Of a stretch of DNA of 36,163 nucleotides, positions 11,998-20,551 are shown piece after piece (the first letter of the stretch is position 1; each line of letters begins with the position of its first letter). The stretch covers positions 1-36,163 of the forward strand of contig OMIG01000259.1 of NCBI GenBank assembly GCA_900299035.1, given 5' to 3'. Source of the stretch: Pseudomonadota bacterium. Its GTDB lineage: Bacteria > Bdellovibrionota_C > UBA2361 > OMII01. The notes under the pieces were generated by a model. That model saw nothing but the letters and a program-made list of their open reading frames with translations. It did no database searches and had not been told where the DNA came from. A program made the translations under genes and the position numbers.

Positions 11998-12402
11998 ATG
12001 AAAAAGCAACAGTTTTTTGCACTCCTCGCCAGCCCTCTCTTCGTTGCCCTAAACGCGGCTTCGGCTTTTGCTGACGATATAGTCCCGCACGGTGCCGACG
12101 CTCCGGCACAGAAAACTTTCTTTCAAGTGCTCCGCGAGACGGCGCCGCTCATCCTGATCTGTTACGCGGTTTTCTACTTCTTGGTTATCCGGCCGCAAGA
12201 TCGCAAGGCGAAGGCTCAGAAGGCGCTGCTTGAGTCTCTCAAGAAGGGTGAGTCGGTTGTTACTTCTTCGGGCATCGTCGGGCGTGTGGCGGGAAGCGAG
12301 GGGGCGTTTGTGACGCTTGAGATCGCGCCGAACGTGCGCATCAAGATTGAGACATCTCACGTCGCGCGTCGCGAGAAGGAAGAGTCTAAGGCAGCTGCGT
12401 AA
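11998..12402 (+). CDS. yajC: Preprotein translocase subunit YajC
   Basis: APLILICYAVFYFLVIRPQDRKAKAQKALLESLKKGESVVTSSGIVGRV; precedes secD. Confidence 0.92.
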   Translation: MKKQQFFALLASPLFVALNAASAFADDIVPHGADAPAQKTFFQVLRETAPLILICYAVFYFLVIRPQDRKAKAQKALLESLKKGESVVTSSGIVGRVAGSEGAFVTLEIAPNVRIKIETSHVARREKEESKAAA

Positions 12403-12419
12403 GCATCGTTCGGAGCGCT

Positions 12420-13955
12420 ATGGGTAGAGATATCGTTCAGAGAGCCCTCGTTGTTGGGATCATTACGGCAGGGGCGATTCTGTCGCTGCTCCCAACAGTC
12501 GTTCGTGACAGCTTCACTGAGAAGTGGTTCACCAAGCCGATGGCTCTGGGGCTCGACATCAGTGGCGGCGTTCACCTTGTGTACCAAGTGAAGGCATCAG
12601 AAGCGGTGAAGAGCCAGCTTCAGGCCAGCTTGAGCGGAATTCGAGCAGAGCTCAGGGCCCGAAAGATAGCAGTCATTCGCTCAAGCGTGCAGCCCGACAA
12701 CACCATCCAGATTACGCTCCTGTCAGAGTCATCAGCCGAGCCGGCGCGGAACATCGTGGCGGAGAAGTTCGGGGATCTCTCGTTTGTCAGGGCTGATACG
12801 GACGCAGGGCAGGCCCGCTTGGTGTTTGGCTACTCACCTCAGGCGGTTACCGCCATCGAAAAAGAGGCTGTTGAGCAGGCGATTGAAACCTTGCGTAACC
12901 GGGTGGACTCGTTCGGAGTAGCGGAGCCTCTCATTCAGAGCTCAGGGCAAGACCGTATCATCCTCCAGATGCCCGGCGTGTCTGACATTGAGGCTGTGAA
13001 GCGAATTGTGGGAAACGTCGCGAAGCTTGAGTTCCGGCTCGTGCCGACTTCTGCCTCGTCAGCGATTGGCACCACAACCTTACGCAATAAGACGGGTGAG
13101 ACGATCGTCGTCGAGGACCAGGCGCTCATGTCAGGAGATGCGGTCTCAGATGCCCGCGTCAACATCGACCAGAAAGGCGAGGTTCAGGTTAGCCTCAAGC
13201 TGACGCCAGCTGGAGGTCAGGCTTTTGCGCGAATCACATCAGAGAACGTCGGGCGACAGCTCGCCATAATTCTCAACGGCGTGGTCACCTCCGCGCCGGT
13301 AATTCGGGAGCCGATTACGGATGGCAGCGCCTCGATCTCGGGCAGCTTCACCATGGAGGAGGCGCGTGAGCTGAAGTTCGTGCTCAAGTCCGGCGCTCTG
13401 CCGGCTCCACTTGAGATTATGGAGGAGCGTTTCGTCGGTCCTACGCTAGGAGTTGAATCAGTGAAGAAGGGGCTCCTCGCCATGGCGATTGGCTTCGTCA
13501 CCATCTCGGTATTCATGGTTTTCTACTACCTCAAGTCGGGCATGGTGGCGGTTGGAACGCTGGTGCTCAACGCACTGCTCATGCTCGGATGCCTCTCCCT
13601 CTTTGGAGCGACGCTAACGCTTCCAGGCTTGGCGGGCCTTGCGCTCACGATCGGCATGGCAGTCGACTCGAACGTCATCATCTTCGAGCGCATTCGAGAC
13701 GAGATTCGCAAGGGGGCCAGCCGAGACTTGGCAGTGCACACGGGCTTCGATAAGGCGTTTGGGGCTATCTTTGACTCCAACGTTACTACGCTTCTGGCGG
13801 GGGCGATCCTGTACTACTTCGGCACCGGCGCGATCCGAGGTTTCGCTGTGACGCTCTCCGTGGGCATAGCGACGACCCTGTTCTGTGCGGTGTACGTGGC
13901 CCGGCTGTGCTTCGATTACTTCGAGCTCAAGGGCAAAGAAGGTCTTTCGATTTAA
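12420..13955 (+). CDS. secD: Protein translocase subunit SecD
   Basis: LGLDISGGVHLVYQV; C-terminal TM domain GMAVDSNVIIFERIRDEIRKG. Confidence 0.96.
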   Translation: MGRDIVQRALVVGIITAGAILSLLPTVVRDSFTEKWFTKPMALGLDISGGVHLVYQVKASEAVKSQLQASLSGIRAELRARKIAVIRSSVQPDNTIQITLLSESSAEPARNIVAEKFGDLSFVRADTDAGQARLVFGYSPQAVTAIEKEAVEQAIETLRNRVDSFGVAEPLIQSSGQDRIILQMPGVSDIEAVKRIVGNVAKLEFRLVPTSASSAIGTTTLRNKTGETIVVEDQALMSGDAVSDARVNIDQKGEVQVSLKLTPAGGQAFARITSENVGRQLAIILNGVVTSAPVIREPITDGSASISGSFTMEEARELKFVLKSGALPAPLEIMEERFVGPTLGVESVKKGLLAMAIGFVTISVFMVFYYLKSGMVAVGTLVLNALLMLGCLSLFGATLTLPGLAGLALTIGMAVDSNVIIFERIRDEIRKGASRDLAVHTGFDKAFGAIFDSNVTTLLAGAILYYFGTGAIRGFAVTLSVGIATTLFCAVYVARLCFDYFELKGKEGLSI

Positions 13956-13971
13956 GAGCGAGGCAGAAATC

Positions 13972-14910
13972 ATGCGAGAGCTTATCTCTAGTTCGGTCAA
14001 CATTAACTTCATGGGGAAGCGTTACCTCTGCGCGCTCCTCTCCACGGCGGCGGTCGCTTGGGCGATATGGGTGTTCGTGTCATCGGGCAACCAGAAGTAC
14101 GGCACGGACTTTTTGGGCGGCAGCGAGTTCCTTGTGTCGTTTCAGGGTGATTTCAACAGCGAGAAGATTCGGGCGGGCCTGGCGGCCAATGGAATGCCTG
14201 ACGTGCGAGTTCAGGCCTTCCAAGGAACCTCGAATGAGTACTCCATCCGGCTAGGCGAAGGGTCGAACCCGACAGAGATCCGCGCAAAGATTGACTCTGC
14301 ATTAAAGGCAGCATTTGGAGATAGCGCGCAGGTACAGAAAACCGACTTCGTTGGGCCAACGATTGGAGAAGAGCTGCAGCGCAGCGCTTTGCTCGCGGTT
14401 GGGCTTGGGCTTGTTGGAATCTTGATCTACATAGCGGTGCGTTTTGAGTTCGCCGTTGGCCTTGGCTCAATTATCGCGCTCTTCCACGACGTGATTATCT
14501 CAACAGGCATCTACATCGCTTCGGGGCACCTGATCGGCATGGCGACTCTTGCGGGCGCCCTAACAATCGTCGGCTACTCGGTGAACGACACGGTTGTTGT
14601 TTTTGATCGTGTGCGCGAAGAGCGAGAGAAGAAGAAAAATGCGAATATCGTCCAGGTCGTAAACAGCGCGCTCAACTTTACGCTTTCGCGTACAGTGATT
14701 ACCCACGTGCTGACCCTCTTCTCCGCATTGGCTCTCTACTTCGTTGGAACGGGAGACATTAAGGACCTGAGCTTGTACCTCTGTGCCGGCATCGTGCTCG
14801 GTTGCTACTCGACGATATTTATCGTGGCGCCAGTTGTCATCGCCTGGGAGAAGTTCCGTGGGCGTGAGGGGGTTGTGACAGTTGCGCAGGCGCAGGCGAA
14901 GCGCGCGTAA
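13972..14910 (+). CDS. secF: Protein translocase subunit SecF (track ORF starts at 13885; ATG 13972 preferred)
   Basis: INFMGKRYLCALLS...YGTDFLGGSEFLV...GYSVNDTVVVFDRVREERE. Confidence 0.95.
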   Translation: MRELISSSVNINFMGKRYLCALLSTAAVAWAIWVFVSSGNQKYGTDFLGGSEFLVSFQGDFNSEKIRAGLAANGMPDVRVQAFQGTSNEYSIRLGEGSNPTEIRAKIDSALKAAFGDSAQVQKTDFVGPTIGEELQRSALLAVGLGLVGILIYIAVRFEFAVGLGSIIALFHDVIISTGIYIASGHLIGMATLAGALTIVGYSVNDTVVVFDRVREEREKKKNANIVQVVNSALNFTLSRTVITHVLTLFSALALYFVGTGDIKDLSLYLCAGIVLGCYSTIFIVAPVVIAWEKFRGREGVVTVAQAQAKRA

Positions 14911-14912
14911 CG

Positions 14913-15701
14913 CTACGCCGAGAGGCGATAGACGAACACTTCTCCTCTACGGGAGTCCTTAATCTCATGCCGCTCGCTAGGCTCGGCCGGGGCGGGGAAG
15001 GAGTTGCTCAGGAGCGTTGAGCCGCTGCGCATCTCGCGCTTGGCCTTTAGCCACAGGCGCTCCATCGGCGCTGGCGAGAGGAAGGTGTACACGTAGTCAA
15101 AGCGCCCGAGGTCGAGGCGCCACATGCTCTTAAATTGGATGGTGATAGAGGGCTTGAGCGCGGTGCGCAGCTTTGCAACTAGCGCGGGAAACGGCCCGAT
15201 TTCAACCCCAACAAAGGTGCCATTAGGCCGCTGCTGGCTCAGGAAGCAGAGCAGGTCACCGAACCCGCAGCCGATGTCCACAAAGGTGAAGGGGCGATCG
15301 GTTGGCAGCTCGGCGAGAATTAAGCCGTAGGCTGCCCGTTGCGTTGGGTAGTAAGGAACGCGGGTCCAAAAAGCCGGCACGTACGTGAGAGCCAAGGCGG
15401 CGAAAGCAGCGAAGAACACTCCATTAGGAATTTCTACTGCCATTGCGCAAGCCGTTGCTAGAGGCAGCACGGCATTGAGCACTATCCAGGGGGAAGACAG
15501 TCGCAGGAAGCCGGCGCAGGCTGCCGCCGTGGCAGATGAGGCGAGCAGCGCGAGGGTAATAGAAGGGAAGAGCTTCCAGGCTAGGATAGCGCTGCCGGCT
15601 GCGATTGCCTGACACGCCAAGGTCGACAGCGCGAACAGCACCGGGGCTAAGGGCCGCTTGTCGAAAATGGCCGCAGAGTCGGTCGGGCGCTCTCTACTCA
15701 T
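14913..15701 (-). CDS. Membrane-anchored class I SAM-dependent methyltransferase (start ATG at 15701)
   Basis: Several N-terminal hydrophobic helices, then [18 protein letters not shown] (motif I) and [33 protein letters not shown]; overlaps the DnaJ-like gene stop. Confidence 0.7.
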   Translation of the reverse strand: MSRERPTDSAAIFDKRPLAPVLFALSTLACQAIAAGSAILAWKLFPSITLALLASSATAAACAGFLRLSSPWIVLNAVLPLATACAMAVEIPNGVFFAAFAALALTYVPAFWTRVPYYPTQRAAYGLILAELPTDRPFTFVDIGCGFGDLLCFLSQQRPNGTFVGVEIGPFPALVAKLRTALKPSITIQFKSMWRLDLGRFDYVYTFLSPAPMERLWLKAKREMRSGSTLLSNSFPAPAEPSERHEIKDSRRGEVFVYRLSA

Positions 15702-16734
15702 CGAGGATGCTCCGGGGAAGGCCCTGGCGGACAGGCTGGGCGTAGTAGGATGAGAGCTCTCCGATTTTTTCCCGCAGGCCTGGGGCATCGGGATTTTGTG
15801 GAACGGCAACCAGGAACTTGATGAAGAGGTCGCCTCGCGAGCCATCCGCGAGCCGCACTCCCTGGCTTTTGAGCCGAACCTCCCTGCCGCTCTGAGTTCC
15901 GGGCGCGACCGTCACGAGGAGTGGATCTCCGAGCGAGGGCACCTGCACTTTGCCTCCCTGAATCGCCTCGCCGATGGTGATCGGTATCTCCATCGTGAGG
16001 CCCTTAGCAGTCATGGAGAGCCAAGGGTGAAGGGCGACTCGGACCACGAGGATTACCTCTTCGGCCGGGTCTTCTTTTCGGCGGAACCGCACAATGCTCC
16101 CAGTTCGGACGCCCGGCGGAATCAGAGCCGATATCTTTCGGGTCTTGCCGGATGCGTCTGTAAGCTCAACGGTCCTGCGCACTCCGCGAATCGCGTCGAA
16201 AATAGAGATCGAAACCTCCATCAGCGAAATGCCCGAAACCTGGGTGCCCGAAGCGGCCGTCTTCGGACCGCGCTTCAGAAGCCGGTCCTTGAACGACTTG
16301 AGCCGTTTTCGGGATGACGCAGCGAGGCCAGAGAGCGAGGAGGCGCTGGGGCTAGGGGGGCGAGTGGCAGCATCGGGCTCGCTACTCTTGGAGGTGCTGC
16401 GGGGCGAGGGTTCACCAGCCGCCTTCTGTGTGCCCGAAGAGGGCGCGGGTTTCGCTGTGTGAGGGCGCTGATTCTTTCGGTACTCGCGATGCGCCCGGTC
16501 GAACGCGGAGGAGAATGACTCTCGGTTCTTCTCAAGCTCGGCGTCGTACTGCTGCCGCTGCGCTGGATCAGAGAGAACGGCGTACGCACTCGCTATTTTT
16601 TTAAAGGTCTCCGCGTTTGTCTCTCCCGGGTTTAGGTCGGGATGGTACCGGCGCGCAAGAATTCGGTACGCCCGGCGGATCTCGTCCGCGGTTGCCGCTG
16701 TAGTGACGCCGAGGACTTGGTAATGGTTGCTCAT
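15694..16734 (-). CDS. DnaJ-like co-chaperone (CbpA type: J domain plus C-terminal substrate-binding domains, no zinc finger)
   Basis: [60 protein letters not shown] with HPD motif; C-terminal [20 protein letters not shown]. Confidence 0.88.
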   Translation of the reverse strand: MSNHYQVLGVTTAATADEIRRAYRILARRYHPDLNPGETNAETFKKIASAYAVLSDPAQRQQYDAELEKNRESFSSAFDRAHREYRKNQRPHTAKPAPSSGTQKAAGEPSPRSTSKSSEPDAATRPPSPSASSLSGLAASSRKRLKSFKDRLLKRGPKTAASGTQVSGISLMEVSISIFDAIRGVRRTVELTDASGKTRKISALIPPGVRTGSIVRFRRKEDPAEEVILVVRVALHPWLSMTAKGLTMEIPITIGEAIQGGKVQVPSLGDPLLVTVAPGTQSGREVRLKSQGVRLADGSRGDLFIKFLVAVPQNPDAPGLREKIGELSSYYAQPVRQGLPRSILDE

Positions 16735-16862
16735 ACGCGCTTCGGGCCTGCGTCCTGCCTGCTAGAGGCAAGCCGCCAGGACCATTGAGAATTCGTGATT
16801 GCTTGCCTTTACATTAGCCCAAAGCAAGCGTTTAATAATGCTACTACGAAGGTACCCTCGCC

Positions 16863-16882
16863 CCAAGCCGCTTTCGGCTTGG
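16863..16882 (+). other. Perfect hairpin CCAAGCCG-CTTT-CGGCTTGG in the metG leader
   Basis: 8-bp perfect inverted repeat, 31 bp before the metG ATG. Confidence 0.6.
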
Positions 16883-16913
16883 CCGTCAGGGGATCGCCGA
16901 AGGCTTTTCTGTA

Positions 16914-18608
16914 ATGAGCACTAACGTCTTGCCGCCAAAAAACCGCAAAGTCCTGGTGACCGCGGCCTTGCCGTACTCAAATAACCGCCCCCACGTCGGG
17001 CATCTCGGCGGCGCTTACATCCCAGCAGACACCTACGTGCGGTACCTGCGCATGACCGGAGCGGATGTGCGGTTCGTATGTGGCTCTGACGACCACGGGG
17101 TGGCGCTCATGATCACTGCGGAAAAAGAAGGGCGCTCGCCCGCAGAGGTTGCGAACTACTACCGCGAAAAGCAGGGCCAAGATTTTGCGGGCATGGGGAT
17201 CAGCTTCGATATCTACAGCGGAACGAGCACCTGCCCCTTGCACCACAAGGAGAGCCAGCAGTTCTTCAAGTCGATGTTCGACAAAGGGTTCTTTGAAAAG
17301 CAGAGCTCTCGGCAGTTCTTTGATGAGGCCCGCAGCGCATTTCTCCCGGATCGCTACGTGAAAGGGGAGTGCGGCTTCTGCGGAACTGCTGACCAAAATG
17401 GGGACCAGTGTGAAAACTGCGGGAAGATACTCGACGTAGACTCGCTCAAGAATGCGCGCAGCACCCTCTCTGGCGAGCTGGCGGTGGTGAAGGAGACGGT
17501 CCACTGGTTTCTGGACCTTTCGAAGTTTGGGGCCCAAGTTGAGCGCTGGCTTGAGACGGCTAAGGTGCGGGAGCAGACCAAGGCGTACGTGAAGGGCCTT
17601 CTGAGCACCGGACTCGTAAAGCGCGCCATGACCCGTGACATTTCGTGGGGCATACCGGTTCCGCTCGATGATGCTGAGGCTAAAGGCAAGGTTCTCTACG
17701 TCTGGTTTGATGCGCCGATTGGCTACGTTTCGTTCACGAAAGAGCTGTGCGAGCGCGAGGGCTCAGGGGCTGCGGCGGCTGACGCCTGGTGGAGGTCAAA
17801 AGACGCTGAGGTCTACCACTTCATAGGCGAGGACAATACAGTATTCCACTGCATCATCTGGATCGCGATGCTCTCGGCTGAGGGCAGCATGCGCCTTCCA
17901 GACGGAGTGATCGTTAACCACTTCTTCAACATGCAGGTCCCGGGCGGGGCAGTCGAGAAGATCTCGAAGTCGCGTGGCACGGCAGTGTGGATAGGCGACT
18001 ACCTCGAGGCCGGAGGAGACCCAGATTCGCTTCGCTACTACCTCACCTCGATTGCGTCAGAGAAGGCCCGATCGGTCTACAAGCCTGACGATCTGGAGCA
18101 CAGGCACAACGGTGAGCTGGCCGACACCCTTGGCAATCTCGTCAACCGAATCACGTCCTTCACCATAAAGCACTGCGGACCGAGTGTCCCGGAGGTGGAC
18201 GAGTCAAAATTAGCCGACGTTGATCGTGCGCTTGACTCAAGCCTGCGTAGCGCCTTTGAGGATGCTACGCGAGAGCTTGAAGGGCACTCTTTCAAGGCAG
18301 CCCTCGAGCGCATCATGGAGTTCGCCCGACAGTGCAACAAGTACGTCGACGAGAAGGCGCCGTGGACGAGTCGCAAGACTGACATGGAAGCCACCAAGGT
18401 GACTCTCGCTTGCGTACTGCGGGCCATTCACGGGCTTGGGGTCATGCTGCTGCCGTTCATTCCGAATGCTGCAGCGAAAATAGTCTCGGCATTCGGACGG
18501 GAGCCCTCGCAGGCTCGTTGGGTCGACGCTGTGGAGGCTCGCCTGGGTGGTGCCCCGCTCTCGCAACCGCCCATACTGTTTCAGAAGATTGGCGCTCCCA
18601 AGCAATAG
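16914..18608 (+). CDS. metG: Methionyl-tRNA synthetase (no C-terminal tRNA-binding extension)
   Basis: VTAALPYSNNRPHVGHLGGAYIPADTYVRYLRM; Zn knuckle CGFCGTADQNGDQCENCG; KISKSRGTAV. Confidence 0.97.
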   Translation: MSTNVLPPKNRKVLVTAALPYSNNRPHVGHLGGAYIPADTYVRYLRMTGADVRFVCGSDDHGVALMITAEKEGRSPAEVANYYREKQGQDFAGMGISFDIYSGTSTCPLHHKESQQFFKSMFDKGFFEKQSSRQFFDEARSAFLPDRYVKGECGFCGTADQNGDQCENCGKILDVDSLKNARSTLSGELAVVKETVHWFLDLSKFGAQVERWLETAKVREQTKAYVKGLLSTGLVKRAMTRDISWGIPVPLDDAEAKGKVLYVWFDAPIGYVSFTKELCEREGSGAAAADAWWRSKDAEVYHFIGEDNTVFHCIIWIAMLSAEGSMRLPDGVIVNHFFNMQVPGGAVEKISKSRGTAVWIGDYLEAGGDPDSLRYYLTSIASEKARSVYKPDDLEHRHNGELADTLGNLVNRITSFTIKHCGPSVPEVDESKLADVDRALDSSLRSAFEDATRELEGHSFKAALERIMEFARQCNKYVDEKAPWTSRKTDMEATKVTLACVLRAIHGLGVMLLPFIPNAAAKIVSAFGREPSQARWVDAVEARLGGAPLSQPPILFQKIGAPKQ

Positions 18609-18687
18609 TGGCTTGAGGCTGCATTTCTCTCTTTCCAGCCCGCCTGCTTCGTGGTGATCTAACACAGTCTCGAAATTCTTCCGATCT

Positions 18688-19329
18688 ATGCAGGCAGCAA
18701 GGCCAATAACTGAAGATCCGCGCTGGGTCAGGCGCGTTCAGCGTCTCGTTGATGAGGCTGCCATTCTCAATGAGGATATCGAGCGGACCGTATACCAGGC
18801 CTTTGCTTCGATACCGAGAACTGGATTCGTTGAGGGATGTCCGGAGCAGCACGCCCTCGACGACAAAGATCTCCCTCTTCCTCACGGGGAGTTCCTGACT
18901 CGGCCCTCCATTCAGGTTCGAATGATGGCACTCATTGGCTTGCGGCGCCGCATGCGCGTCTTAGAGCTCGGCTTCGGAAGCGGTTACCTCTGCGCCGTGA
19001 TGGCGGCCGCTGGGGCTCAGGTATTTGGATTGGAGCAGAACACGTCTGTGGCACAGGCATCTCGCAAGCAGCTCGACACGCTCGGGCTGCACGGCATAGT
19101 GGTTCGCCGCGGCGATGGCCGGAAGGGATGGGAGGACGTGGGCCCCTTCGACGCGATCGTGGCTTCGTACCCAGTTGCGAATGAGAGCGAGCTGCCCCTT
19201 AAGCAGCTTGCGCCGGGAGGCTCCCTCGTTGCTCCGCTGCTCTGGGACGGACAGGTTCGACTTGCTGTGTGGAGCTGCGTCGGAGAAGAGACGAAGCGAG
19301 TTCTGTTTGAGAAGGTCGATTTTCGGTAG
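18688..19329 (+). CDS. pcm: Protein-L-isoaspartate O-methyltransferase family
   Basis: IPRTGFVEG...LTRPSIQVRMMALIGLRRRMRVLELGFGSGYLCAVMAAAGAQVFGLE...VRRGDGRKGW. Confidence 0.85.
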   Translation: MQAARPITEDPRWVRRVQRLVDEAAILNEDIERTVYQAFASIPRTGFVEGCPEQHALDDKDLPLPHGEFLTRPSIQVRMMALIGLRRRMRVLELGFGSGYLCAVMAAAGAQVFGLEQNTSVAQASRKQLDTLGLHGIVVRRGDGRKGWEDVGPFDAIVASYPVANESELPLKQLAPGGSLVAPLLWDGQVRLAVWSCVGEETKRVLFEKVDFR

Positions 19330-19339
19330 ACGGAGGCTC

Positions 19340-20077
19340 ATGCGATTCCTCGCTGGGTTTGTCTCGTTGGTTGCCACGCTGAGTGCTTTCACGGGCTGCT
19401 CGTTTCTTGGAGGGGCAGACGCGGGGCGTGACGAGATGTCGTACAGGGTAGCCGCCGGAGACACGCTGCATGAAATAGGCGAGCAGTTTGGCGTTCCCGC
19501 CGATGAGCTTCAGAGACACAACGGCATCTCGGATCCTCGGCAGCTAAGGGTTGGACAGCTTCTCCGAATCCCGGCGATAGGCCCCCTTGACCCCTCATCG
19601 AGTGCTCGCATCTTCTCGCACGGCGCTCAGCCAGATTCGAAGACAGCAGTGCGCATGGTCAGCATCACTCCCGTGAAGGGCTTAATCGGTGATCTCGCCG
19701 TTCCCGTGAAGAGCGGCAAGCAATCCTCCCAGTTCGGGTGGCGCTGGAGCCGTTTTCATGAGGGGGCAGACCTAGCAGCCCGAAAAGGCACCCCTGTGCT
19801 TGCCGCCCACGACGGCACTGTTGTGCTGGCGACAGAGTCTTGGGGCCGGTACGGAAAGGTTGTGGTGATTCAGGGACAGGGGCTCATGACTGTCTACGGA
19901 CACAACAGCCGGAATCGGGTGGACCAGGGCGACCAGGTCTCGAAAGGCGAGCACATCGCAGACGTCGGCTCAACCGGTGATGCAACAGGCCCGCACCTTC
20001 ACTTCGAGACCCGAGTTCAGGACGAAAACGGCGCCTGGGCTGCCATCAACCCTCTCACCTTCTACCCTAAAAAGTAG
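19340..20077 (+). CDS. NlpD-like lipoprotein: LysM domain plus M23 peptidase domain (ATG 19340; track ORF starts at 19115)
   Basis: Signal peptide with candidate lipobox FTGC; LysM YRVAAGDTLHEIGEQFGVPADELQRHNGISDPRQLRVGQLLRIP; M23 SQFGWRWSRFHEGADLAARKGTPV...GPHLHFE. Confidence 0.88.
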   Translation: MRFLAGFVSLVATLSAFTGCSFLGGADAGRDEMSYRVAAGDTLHEIGEQFGVPADELQRHNGISDPRQLRVGQLLRIPAIGPLDPSSSARIFSHGAQPDSKTAVRMVSITPVKGLIGDLAVPVKSGKQSSQFGWRWSRFHEGADLAARKGTPVLAAHDGTVVLATESWGRYGKVVVIQGQGLMTVYGHNSRNRVDQGDQVSKGEHIADVGSTGDATGPHLHFETRVQDENGAWAAINPLTFYPKK

Positions 20078-20198
20078 CAATAACAGCATCTTGCACGAGT
20101 CTCGGATTCCGCCCAAAGCGACCACGAAGTCTCTGAGACTTCGCGCTGGCGGGCAGCGCGTTGCGGCTGGAACGGCAGGATCGGTGGCGCCGGTTCGG

Positions 20199-20227
20199 TT
20201 GGCGTTGATGGGTGTTTTTGGTACCTT
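20199..20227 (+). promoter_or_regulatory. Candidate sigma-70 promoter for tRNA-Arg: TTGGCG-N17-TACCTT
   Basis: 17-bp spacer, -10 ends 10 bp before the tRNA 5' end. Confidence 0.45.
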
Positions 20228-20237
20228 GGTCCTGGAG

Positions 20238-20314
20238 GCGCTCGTAGCTCAGTTGGATAGAGCACAAGTTTCCTAAACTTGGGGTCGGGAGTTCAATCCT
20301 CTCCGAGCGCGCCA
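20238..20314 (+). tRNA. tRNA-Arg, anticodon CCU
   Basis: GCGCTCG-TA-GCTC-AGTTGGATA-GAGC-A-CAAGT-TTCCTAA-ACTTG-GGGTC-GGGAG-TTCAATC-CTCTC-CGAGCGC-G-CCA; 7-bp acceptor stem; CCA encoded. Confidence 0.96.
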
Positions 20315-20349
20315 CTAAACTCGACGGCAGCGATGGAGCCTCACCGCGC
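20286..20349 (+). repeat. Copy 1 of a 64-bp perfect direct repeat (tRNA-Arg 3' 29 nt plus 35 bp flank)
   Basis: Identical to 20457-20520, offset exactly 171 bp. Confidence 0.95.
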
Positions 20350-20485
20350 TCGGGAGGGAGGACTCCCGAGAGAACGTCTTGCGATGCGAGCTAGCGAGCA
20401 TCGCGCCCGTCCTGCCCCTCGCGGGAGCGAGGGGATAGCAGACGGGGAAGGGGAGCCGGGAGTTCAATCCTCTCCGAGCGCGCCA
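20346..20485 (+). other. Putative tRNA-like chimeric unit: acceptor stem, T-arm and CCA with the D/anticodon-arm region replaced by a ~107-nt multi-hairpin insert
   Basis: 5' GCGCTCG (20346-20352) is the same 7-mer as the tRNA-Arg 5' acceptor strand and complements CGAGCGC at 20475-20481; T-arm and GCCA copied from the tRNA; no D-arm or anticodon arm between. Confidence 0.4.
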
Positions 20486-20520
20486 CTAAACTCGACGGCA
20501 GCGATGGAGCCTCACCGCGC
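20457..20520 (+). repeat. Copy 2 of the 64-bp direct repeat
   Basis: cgggagttcaatcctctccgagcgcgccactaaactcgacggcagcgatggagcctcaccgcgc identical to 20286-20349. Confidence 0.95.
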
Positions 20521-20551
20521 GCGCCACTATTCACCACGACAATTTCGCCCG

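Noticed and set aside
20457-20485. A second complete tRNA-Arg gene
   Set aside because: Only the T-arm, 3' acceptor strand and CCA are copied; no D-arm or anticodon arm exists upstream, so it cannot be a normal tRNA
20238-20520. Genomic island bounded by attL/attR
   Set aside because: No integrase or cargo in the 171-bp interval; downstream genes look like ordinary core genes
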